Shown in pieces: positions 43,338 to 49,559 of a stretch of DNA of 49,559 bases (position 1 is the first letter of the stretch; each line of letters opens with the position of its first letter). This stretch comes from an uncultured Gammaproteobacteria bacterium (GTDB lineage: Bacteria; Pseudomonadota; Gammaproteobacteria; Pseudomonadales; Litorivicinaceae): positions 1 through 49,559 of the forward strand of contig CAJWIY010000009.1 of assembly GCA_913042205.1 (NCBI GenBank), written 5' to 3'. The position numbers and the translations under genes are program-made. The notes under the pieces are model-generated. The model worked only from the letters and a program-made list of their open reading frames with translations. It had not been told where the DNA came from and searched no databases.

Positions 43338-44299
43338 TGCGTGTATTAGTTGTTAAAACATCATCCATGGGTGATCTCGTACACACCCTGCCAGCGTTAA
43401 CGGATGCAACTAACGCATATGGCGACATAAGATTTGATTGGGTTTGTGAGCCTGCTTTTTCGGATATTCCTCGTTGGCATCCATCGGTCGGTTATGTCTT
43501 GGCGATTCCTCTGAGACGCTGGAAAGGGCAGTTGCATCGTCTTTTGTTTTCCCGTGACCTCGCGGCATTTAAGCAAGTCCTCGGTGCAGAACGATATGAC
43601 GTGGTGATTGATGCTCAGGGATTATTGAAAAGCGCATTTTTAATCACTCGATTCACTGATGGCCCAAAGCATGGGTTTGATCGACGATCAGCAAAGGAAG
43701 GCATGGCTGCGACTGTTTATGACGTGAAACATCGTGTTGCCCGCTTACAACATGCCATATCACGGACACGCGAATTGTTTGCAAAATCACTCGGATATCC
43801 TGTACCGGATACAGAACCAGACGCATCGATTAATTTAGGTCGACCGCAGAAACTAGCCGATCGATTAGTACTCGTTACACGGGCCAGTCGGCAGTCAAAG
43901 TGCTGGACCAGTGACAGATGGAGAGCGGTGATTGAGGACGCCATTCCCCAATTTTCTGAGATTGTCTTACCAGTCGGGAGCGAGATAGATTATGAACTCG
44001 TTTCAGACATGACCAATGGTTTGCCGGTGCGCATACTGAATCGAGCCTCTTTGGATGATGTCGCATTTGAAATCTCGGGGTCGCGAGCGGTAGTGTCTGT
44101 TGATACTGGGCTCGCTCACGTGGCTGATGCTCTTGGCAAAGAAATGCTTGCATTGTACGGCCCGACAAAGCCTCGTCTAGTTGGACCAGTCGGCGAGAGG
44201 TCGCAAATTTTGAAGAGCCCAACAGGCGAGATGGCTGATATCAATGCTGCTGCGGTCATGGAATGGATTAGTCAGACTGGTAAAGCGTCTGCTTCGTAA
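43337..44299 (+). CDS. waaC: ADP-heptose:LPS heptosyltransferase I
   Basis: WaaC adds the first heptose to Kdo. The ATG at 43337 overlaps the waaF TGA (TGATG) and gives 320 residues; a GTG one codon earlier is possible. It has VLVVKTSSMGDLVHTLPAL at the N-terminus and SVDTGLAHVADALGKEMLALYGPTKP for ADP-heptose. The last 32 bases overlap the convergent acyltransferase. Confidence 0.94.
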   Translation: MRVLVVKTSSMGDLVHTLPALTDATNAYGDIRFDWVCEPAFSDIPRWHPSVGYVLAIPLRRWKGQLHRLLFSRDLAAFKQVLGAERYDVVIDAQGLLKSAFLITRFTDGPKHGFDRRSAKEGMAATVYDVKHRVARLQHAISRTRELFAKSLGYPVPDTEPDASINLGRPQKLADRLVLVTRASRQSKCWTSDRWRAVIEDAIPQFSEIVLPVGSEIDYELVSDMTNGLPVRILNRASLDDVAFEISGSRAVVSVDTGLAHVADALGKEMLALYGPTKPRLVGPVGERSQILKSPTGEMADINAAAVMEWISQTGKASAS

Positions 44300-45155
44300 G
44301 ATCTGGATTGGTTTTAAACCGTTTGTGCATCCACATGTATTGTGATGGGTGCTTTCTAAGGGCCTTTTCAATGCATTGGTTTAGTTGACACGCATTTTCA
44401 ACTTCGTCATTACAGGGGTAATTGTCGGGCATTGCGACAAAAGAGAGGTGGTAAACGCCCTTAATATCTCGGTGTAAATCTAAAAAAATACTGACGGCTC
44501 CGGAAATCCTCGCTAACCGCGATGGGGTCGTTACGGTGCATGCTGAACGACCAAAAAAGGGTGCGAAGACGGAACCCCTTGGCCCCATATCTTGATCGGG
44601 CCCGAACCAGACGATGTCACCTTGTTTCAAGCGTTTTACTATCTCGCGTAATGCTCGAACATCGACCAGTTCGGCATAACGGGTTCGCCCACTACGAACC
44701 GTCTGATCAAAAGTCGGGTTGTCATTTGGGCGGTAGCTGATCACAAAACGTCCAGCAACAGCATGCAAAAGTGGAGCGACTAAATCTAGCATACTGTAGT
44801 GAGGACATAACAATAAGATACCGGCTTGGTTCTCTCTTGCGGCATGAACGAGTTCTTGGCCAGAAACGACCACTTTATCGTCGATAAAACCGATCGGACG
44901 GTGCCAAGACCAGGCAGTTTCAGTCAATCCAACTCCGTTTTGGATGAAGCACTCTTTGACCAGTTTTTTCTGTTCGCTCGGGGTTAACTCCGGAAAGCTG
45001 ACAGAGATATTCCTCTCACACACCAGTCTGCGGCCCCTTGCGGTATAGAACAGCAGGGTTCCCAGAAGGCGCCCCGTAGCTACTCCAAGTGCTGGCGGCA
45101 TCGCAGCCAGTAGCCTTATAAGGCCAACTCCCAGCGGAACGAATGAAAAGCCCAT
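44268..45155 (-). CDS. Lipid A acyltransferase family protein, second paralogue
   Basis: This is a 295-residue LpxL/LpxM-family protein with an N-terminal hydrophobic segment and the HX4D motif CPHYSMLDLV (His119, Asp124). VWFGPDQDMG and the C-terminal YMWMHKRFK are also typical. It differs from the paralogue at 7719, which has HX4E, so the two probably place different acyl chains or act at different positions. It sits among LPS core genes, divergent from hldE, which favours an LPS role. Confidence 0.87.
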   Translation of the reverse strand: MGFSFVPLGVGLIRLLAAMPPALGVATGRLLGTLLFYTARGRRLVCERNISVSFPELTPSEQKKLVKECFIQNGVGLTETAWSWHRPIGFIDDKVVVSGQELVHAARENQAGILLLCPHYSMLDLVAPLLHAVAGRFVISYRPNDNPTFDQTVRSGRTRYAELVDVRALREIVKRLKQGDIVWFGPDQDMGPRGSVFAPFFGRSACTVTTPSRLARISGAVSIFLDLHRDIKGVYHLSFVAMPDNYPCNDEVENACQLNQCIEKALRKHPSQYMWMHKRFKTNPDLTKQTLYQSD

Positions 45156-45226
45156 GTGTAATCCGGTTGGGTTCGTTGATGAAGCTGGGTACTATAACAA
45201 GCTTCGAATCATTAGAGAGATCTTCT

Positions 45227-46642
45227 GTGTCACATATGTTTTCCGCATCGCGAGTCATGGTCGTCGGCGATGTCATGTTGGATCGGTACTGGCACGGTGA
45301 TGCGGGACGGATCTCTCCAGAAGCTCCTGTTCCAGTCGTGCGCGTGACGCACGATGAGGTTCGACCGGGCGGTGCTGCCAATGTTGCGCTGAATGTGTCA
45401 TCGCTTGGCGCAGAGGCTGTTTGCGCAGGAATAGTGGGCAACGATAGCGATGCGGATCTTTTGGAGCAAACGCTTCAGAATCACAATGTGAATCCGTTAT
45501 TCATCCGTGTTGAACAACGAACCATCACTAAATTGCGTGTAATAAGCCAAGCCCATCAGATGATTCGCCTCGATTTTGAAACTCCTTTTGACGTATCAAG
45601 TGCTAAAGCGTTAGCTGATTCAGTATCGCTTGGTGGAATAACCTCAATTGTTTTGAGCGATTATGCCAAGGGTAGTCTTGAGCCTCACTCACTGATCCAA
45701 AAGGCGCGTGCTTCCAAGATACCGGTGATTGTAGATCCAAAGGGAACCGATTTCGAGAAGTATTGCGGAGCTACGTTGTTGACGCCTAACCGCGCAGAAT
45801 TTGAGGCCGTTTGTGGGTCATGGAAAAACGAACAAGACCTGATTGATAAAGGACTAACGCTGATCAAAAGGCTAGATATTGAGGCAATATTGGTCACTCG
45901 CTCTGAGCAAGGAATGACGTTAATACTGCGGGATGGCTCCGCACATCAATTTGCAACAATGGCGCGTGAGGTTGCTGATGTTACAGGCGCTGGCGATACC
46001 GTCATTGCGGCTTTAGCTGCCGGTCTTGGTGCTGGAATCAGTCTGGCTTCGTCAGCTGAACTGGCCAATCAGGCTGCCGGAATCGTTGTATCGAAGTCGG
46101 GCACTGCAACGGTTAGTGGTCGTGAGCTTGAGAGCGCATTATCTATCGATAATAGCATTTTTCATTCGGCGGAGGATTTGACCGCATGGGCGGAAAAATA
46201 TCGGGCTCGGGGGGAAAAAATTGTGATGACTAACGGTTGTTTCGATATCTTACATGCAGGCCATGTAGCTTATCTGAGAGAGGCAGCGTCACTTGGCGAT
46301 TTTTTGATTGTTGCGGTCAATTCAGATGCTTCAGTTGCTCGACTAAAAGGTGCTGATCGCCCAGTGAATACAGTAGAGAGACGTCTTCAGGTCCTCGCTG
46401 GGCTTGAGGCGGTTGATGCCGTCATTGCATTTGAAAACGACACACCAATCCCATTGATCGATATTGTACGGCCCGACGTTCTTGTGAAAGGAGGTGACTA
46501 TAAGTCTATTGAGGAAGTGGTCGGTTATGAGCGTGTTCTGGGGTACGGGGGAAAGGTGAAGGTGTTAGGTGAGGTGGGCGCCTTATCGACCAGCCACCTG
46601 ATTGCAAAAATTCGTCAAACAGACTCAGATTCAACCAGCTGA
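45227..46642 (+). CDS. hldE: Bifunctional heptose-7-phosphate kinase / heptose-1-phosphate adenylyltransferase
   Basis: HldE phosphorylates heptose 7-phosphate at C1 (N-terminal ribokinase-like domain) and later adenylylates heptose 1-phosphate (C-terminal nucleotidyltransferase). It has [24 protein letters not shown] and [14 protein letters not shown] for the kinase, then [16 protein letters not shown] with HAGH and [11 protein letters not shown] for the transferase. The start is not certain: GTG 45227 (471 residues) has GAGAG seven bases upstream, ATG 45236 is next, and ATG 45179 would give 487. The family is about 475. The last 28 bp overlap convergent gmhA. Confidence 0.93.
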   Translation: MSHMFSASRVMVVGDVMLDRYWHGDAGRISPEAPVPVVRVTHDEVRPGGAANVALNVSSLGAEAVCAGIVGNDSDADLLEQTLQNHNVNPLFIRVEQRTITKLRVISQAHQMIRLDFETPFDVSSAKALADSVSLGGITSIVLSDYAKGSLEPHSLIQKARASKIPVIVDPKGTDFEKYCGATLLTPNRAEFEAVCGSWKNEQDLIDKGLTLIKRLDIEAILVTRSEQGMTLILRDGSAHQFATMAREVADVTGAGDTVIAALAAGLGAGISLASSAELANQAAGIVVSKSGTATVSGRELESALSIDNSIFHSAEDLTAWAEKYRARGEKIVMTNGCFDILHAGHVAYLREAASLGDFLIVAVNSDASVARLKGADRPVNTVERRLQVLAGLEAVDAVIAFENDTPIPLIDIVRPDVLVKGGDYKSIEEVVGYERVLGYGGKVKVLGEVGALSTSHLIAKIRQTDSDSTS

Positions 46643-47193
46643 CAGATAGTGTGCATCATCAAGATGTGGCATTCTTGAATGCGGGCGGTATTCTCAGATG
46701 GTGCGACCAAAACGTAATCAGCGATCGTTTGTATTACGCCATTCGGCTTATCACCGACCAGAGCAACAGTACGGATACCCTTTTTTTTTGCGACCTCCAA
46801 CGCTTTGACTACGTTTTTCGAATTACCGCTGGTTGAGATTCCAATTAGTAGGTCACCAGACTGCCCGAGACCTTCGACTTGGCGTGAAAAGACTTCCTCA
46901 TAGCCATAATCATTTCCAATTGCTGTGAGTGCCGATGTGTCTGTGGTGAGCGCAATTGCTGCAATTGATTTACGTTCCTTTTCAAAACGACCAATAAACT
47001 CAGCGGCAATGTGCTGACTATCGGCTGCAGATCCACCATTACCGCAGAGCATGATCTTTTTATTGGCTTTAATCGTTGATGAAGCCACTTTTGCAACTTC
47101 GAGTAGTATTGCCAGGCTTGTGGTGTCGTCGATGAGGGCTTGTTTGGTGTCAATGCTCGCCTGAAAAGTAGCTTTGATCGTCTCTAGACTCAT
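46615..47193 (-). CDS. gmhA: Sedoheptulose-7-phosphate isomerase
   Basis: GmhA converts sedoheptulose 7-phosphate to heptose 7-phosphate, the first step of ADP-heptose synthesis. It is a 192-residue SIS-domain protein with [17 protein letters not shown] and [11 protein letters not shown], plus the metal-site region [16 protein letters not shown]. Translation is coupled to the upstream aldo/keto reductase by an ATGA overlap. It is convergent with hldE, the next enzyme in the pathway. Confidence 0.95.
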   Translation of the reverse strand: MSLETIKATFQASIDTKQALIDDTTSLAILLEVAKVASSTIKANKKIMLCGNGGSAADSQHIAAEFIGRFEKERKSIAAIALTTDTSALTAIGNDYGYEEVFSRQVEGLGQSGDLLIGISTSGNSKNVVKALEVAKKKGIRTVALVGDKPNGVIQTIADYVLVAPSENTARIQECHILMMHTICQLVESESV

Positions 47194-47966
47194 TGTTGGA
47201 TCTCTGTTGGGAGTGCAAGACAGTTATTGCGCAAATGCACAGGGCTGATGGTGCCAATGATAGCGGAAGTGATACTAGGGTGCGCGAAAAGATCTTTAAA
47301 AATCGAAGGGATTGACGCTGTAAGATGCCCGCTTCCCAGAGCTTTTTTAACTAGTAACCCCGCTCCGTTATTTTTGGCTTCGTCAATCAAGGGTTTTTCG
47401 TCTGACTGCTCAGGGTTGAGCGTTATCATCAAACAGTCTGCGCCTTGACTAAGGGCTAATCGTCCTCCTTCAACTGTTTTGCCAGATAACCCAACAGCGT
47501 GGACCAGCCCCTGCTCTCGAGCTTTGATTAGGGTTCTCAGAGCACCAAGCGTTAGGTGTTCGATATCTTGGCCATCTGAGTGTAGCAATACCACATCGAG
47601 GCGATTGCGATTCAGGCGCCTGAGACTTCGCTCCAGACTTTTCATTATAGCTTTTTCAGAGAAATCGTAGTGACTACCAGTTTCCTTATCGTAGGCTTCA
47701 CCGACCTTTGTAATAATATGAAAATCATTAGGCACCTCTGGCAATAGTGCACCGAGCCGTTTTTCTGCTTTGCCATACGCTGGCGCTGTATCGAGACAAT
47801 TGATACCTAGTTGCGATGCTAGCCTCAGAAGTTCAATAACTTCTCGGTCGGTAGGTAACTCAAATCCTGACGGATATTTGAGGTCAGTATTTCGTCCGAT
47901 TTTGACTGTACCTAAACCAATGGGACTTAGTTCAAGGCCAGTTCGACCCAATTGACGTCGAATCAT
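47190..47966 (-). CDS. Aldo/keto reductase family protein
   Basis: The ATG at 47966 gives 258 residues and an ATGA overlap with the upstream oxidoreductase. In-frame starts at 47972 or 48002 are less likely. The TIM-barrel signatures are visible: [34 protein letters not shown] with the catalytic Tyr, a Lys in ITKVGE and a His in VLLHSDG. NADPH is the expected cofactor. The substrate is unknown. Being coupled on both sides, to an FAD oxidoreductase and to gmhA, suggests a sugar- or lipid-related substrate. That is inference. Confidence 0.85.
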   Translation of the reverse strand: MIRRQLGRTGLELSPIGLGTVKIGRNTDLKYPSGFELPTDREVIELLRLASQLGINCLDTAPAYGKAEKRLGALLPEVPNDFHIITKVGEAYDKETGSHYDFSEKAIMKSLERSLRRLNRNRLDVVLLHSDGQDIEHLTLGALRTLIKAREQGLVHAVGLSGKTVEGGRLALSQGADCLMITLNPEQSDEKPLIDEAKNNGAGLLVKKALGSGHLTASIPSIFKDLFAHPSITSAIIGTISPVHLRNNCLALPTEIQQ

Positions 47967-49084
47967 ACCCATGGGTAAGTTCCTTGCGGTGCGACCGGCC
48001 ATTGAGGTTGCCTAGAACTACCGGGGTTTATTTCTAGCATCGGCAGGATTTGGTCTGCGAGAGCAGGTGCGAGCGCAAGTTTAGTTGGCCAGGCCACAAT
48101 CAAGTTGTTGCACTTGGTGACGAAGGCGGTGTCAGGTCGATTTCCCGCATTAGTACTCGGTTCTGCTCGGTTTACGCGAAAGATACGTGTTGTTTCAATA
48201 GTTGGTTCAAGCCAACGGAGAGCTTCTGATACCGCGCATACGGCTCGATGACGCAGGTGGTCATCGTCTAGGTTCACACCGTCCTCAGCGAGTTGACCGC
48301 CCAGATAGAGATATTGAGCCCCTCCAAATTCATGTGTTGAGATTGAAAGTTTGGGCTTACTGCCGCCACCAAATTGGTGGCCAAATACTCTTGGGATGGG
48401 CCGGACGAGCTTACAGACACTCATCGCTAGAGGGCGAAGCTGCATCTGTGGACGTTGTCCATTAAGGGTTGATAGGAGAGGCTCAGTGCCTTCGCCTGCC
48501 GTCATGATGACGTCACCGTGCATCTGGCCAGCTGAAGTTTCAACGCCACAAACATGGCCGTTTCGTGTTAAAAAGCCTGTGACCTCTGCATGAAAGAGCT
48601 GGCCGTCCAATAGTTCTGCGAAGGCCTCGATGAGCGTATCCAGCCTTAAAACGGGTTCTGAAAGACGGTAAAGATGGCCTTTGAATCTAGGATAGTTAAA
48701 TGCGGCTTCGGTTCGAGGGTCAATACGTTCCATGCGTGCGCGCATGGCCTTGCTTGCGAAGAACCCCATCAGATTGGTGGCGACCGACCCGACAGACCAC
48801 AATAACTGATCCTCCCGTTCTAATTGAACAGCCCTGAGATCTACTCTGCCGTTGCCTTTCAGCGCTTGTTTCCAGCGCGAGGGCATTGCACCAATTTCGT
48901 TTGCTGCTTTGGATAGCCGCCCATCGAGTGCATACTTGGTTCCACCGTGAATCATCCCCTGACTTGCAAGAGTCTGGCCTTGGCCAAGTGCATTTTTCTC
49001 GATAACACAGCATGGGATATTGCGAGCTTTCAGTTCAGCTGCTAACCAGAGACCTGAAATCCCTCCGCCGACAACGATCTTCAT
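47963..49084 (-). CDS. FAD-dependent oxidoreductase (DAO/GlpD-like fold)
   Basis: The 373 residues start KIVVGGGISGLWLAAEL, a Rossmann FAD motif at the very N-terminus, with VIEKNALGQGQTLASQGMIHGGTKYAL typical of the D-amino-acid oxidase / glycerol-3-phosphate dehydrogenase fold. No signal or membrane segment is seen. It is the first gene of a coupled run with the aldo/keto reductase and gmhA. The divergent waaA start is only 24 bp away. The substrate is not recognisable. Confidence 0.82.
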   Translation of the reverse strand: MKIVVGGGISGLWLAAELKARNIPCCVIEKNALGQGQTLASQGMIHGGTKYALDGRLSKAANEIGAMPSRWKQALKGNGRVDLRAVQLEREDQLLWSVGSVATNLMGFFASKAMRARMERIDPRTEAAFNYPRFKGHLYRLSEPVLRLDTLIEAFAELLDGQLFHAEVTGFLTRNGHVCGVETSAGQMHGDVIMTAGEGTEPLLSTLNGQRPQMQLRPLAMSVCKLVRPIPRVFGHQFGGGSKPKLSISTHEFGGAQYLYLGGQLAEDGVNLDDDHLRHRAVCAVSEALRWLEPTIETTRIFRVNRAEPSTNAGNRPDTAFVTKCNNLIVAWPTKLALAPALADQILPMLEINPGSSRQPQWPVAPQGTYPWV

Positions 49085-49090
49085 GCAGGC

Positions 49091-49100
49091 ATGCTAGCAT
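49091..49100. other. 10-bp palindrome in the FAD oxidoreductase/waaA gap
   Basis: ATGCTAGCAT is a perfect palindrome in the 24 bp between the two divergent start codons. It may be an operator or chance. Its short length makes this weak. Confidence 0.2.
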
Positions 49101-49108
49101 CTTCACCT

Positions 49109-49559
49109 ATGGGACGACATCTGTATTCACTGCTCTTGCTACTTTGCGCGCCACTTTTAATCGCACATGTGGTTCGTAAGTATGGTCGAGAGAATTGCGA
49201 TCCGATGGTGGGGCGCAGACTCGGGATTAATATTCCTGATCAGGTGGATGCCTGTCTCTGGATTCACGCGTGCAGTCTTGGCGAGGCCAAAGTTGCTTTG
49301 GAGCTTGCCCGAGCGCTTGTTAAACATGATTCGTCACTGCACATCTTTATGACAGCCACTACGCCCGTTGGACTCCGCCTCTTGGCTCGGAGTGAATTCG
49401 CGAGCCATGTGTTTCCTTGGGACTTCCCGTGGGTTTGGTCTCGTTGGCTGGCCAAACTCCGCCCTAAAGCTTTGGTCGTCATTGAGACAGAGCTTTGGCC
49501 GAACTTAGTCGCAGCCTGTTATCAGGGAGCTGTCCCTGTAATTCTCGCGAATGGACGCT
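49109..49559 (+). CDS. waaA: Kdo transferase WaaA, 5' part
   Basis: WaaA transfers Kdo from CMP-Kdo to lipid IVA. The first 150 codons are present and the frame runs off the window end. After an N-terminal membrane anchor (LYSLLLLLCAPLLIAHVV) come WIHACSLGEAKVA with the conserved Glu general base, TATTPVGLRLL, and VIETELWPNLVAAC, all characteristic. The ATG at 49109 has no obvious ribosome site. Another in-frame ATG lies at 49091. It extends the LPS core genes in this region. Confidence 0.94.
   Translation, partial: MGRHLYSLLLLLCAPLLIAHVVRKYGRENCDPMVGRRLGINIPDQVDACLWIHACSLGEAKVALELARALVKHDSSLHIFMTATTPVGLRLLARSEFASHVFPWDFPWVWSRWLAKLRPKALVVIETELWPNLVAACYQGAVPVILANGR

Noticed and set aside
45143-45226. 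Longer hldE start at 45143
   Set aside because: It would overlap the start of the divergent acyltransferase and adds residues absent from the family.

Overview
The window is a gene-dense, chromosomal, origin-proximal stretch of a gammaproteobacterium. It opens inside dnaN and runs straight into recF and gyrB, so oriC and dnaA should lie just to the left. Three copies of a ParB-binding (parS) palindrome in the first 4.9 kb support this. Much of the gene order is what I recall from the origin region of Pseudomonas: dnaN-recF-gyrB, gmhB-glyS-glyQ-acyltransferase, trkA-rsmB-fmt-def, tsaC-hemF-aroE, thrB-polA-engB-cytochrome c4-dsbA, HAD-rppH-ptsP-lgt-thyA-folA-ilvD, and glnE-ilvE-waaF-waaC. The organism is a relative at class or order level with compact genes. 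I see no phage, insertion sequence, CRISPR, tRNA or rRNA.

Layout. 0-4.1 kb: replication genes (+). 4.1-7.7 kb: gmhB-glyS-glyQ (-), with two of the parS sites. 7.7-14.5 kb: a lipid A-type acyltransferase (+) facing def-fmt-rsmB-trkA-trkH (-), a tightly coupled run for formyl-Met handling, 16S rRNA methylation and K+ uptake. 14.5-18.5 kb: tsaC-hemF-aroE-purK-purE (+). 18.5-21.6 kb: gamma-carbonic anhydrase-like protein, YheV zinc ribbon, MATE exporter, homoserine kinase. 21.7-26.4 kb: polA, a probable small RNA, engB, cytochrome c4 and dsbA. 26.5-29.8 kb: a minus-strand operon of HAD phosphatase, HDAC-family deacetylase, argD and an unknown exported protein. 29.9-34.9 kb: rppH-ptsP-lgt-thyA-folA (+). 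34.9-37.8 kb: argA-ilvD (-). 37.9-44.3 kb: CYTH triphosphatase-glnE-ilvE-waaF-waaC (+). 44.3-49.6 kb: a second acyltransferase, hldE, gmhA, an aldo/keto reductase, an FAD oxidoreductase and the start of waaA.

How the genes work together. LPS inner-core synthesis is heavily represented: gmhA, hldE and gmhB make ADP-heptose (hldD is not in the window), WaaC and WaaF add it, WaaA adds Kdo, and two acyltransferases may finish lipid A. Nitrogen and amino-acid metabolism is the second theme: EI-Ntr (ptsP), GlnE, ArgA, ArgD, IlvD, IlvE, ThrB and AroE.

The points most worth a second look are: (1) a sigma-E-type promoter, hairpin and intrinsic terminator between polA and engB, where enterobacteria keep Spot 42 and Pseudomonas keeps ErsA; (2) argA, whose conserved N-terminus can only be reached from a non-canonical start, with an AGGAG Shine-Dalgarno placed 7 nt before an ATT codon; (3) the parS cluster, with two sites encoding the same pentapeptide in unrelated proteins; (4) an open frame with no normal start codon upstream of def, where lysM-dprA would be expected; (5) seven of nine convergent gene pairs overlapping at their stop codons; (6) an FAD oxidoreductase and an aldo/keto reductase translationally coupled to gmhA inside the LPS region.
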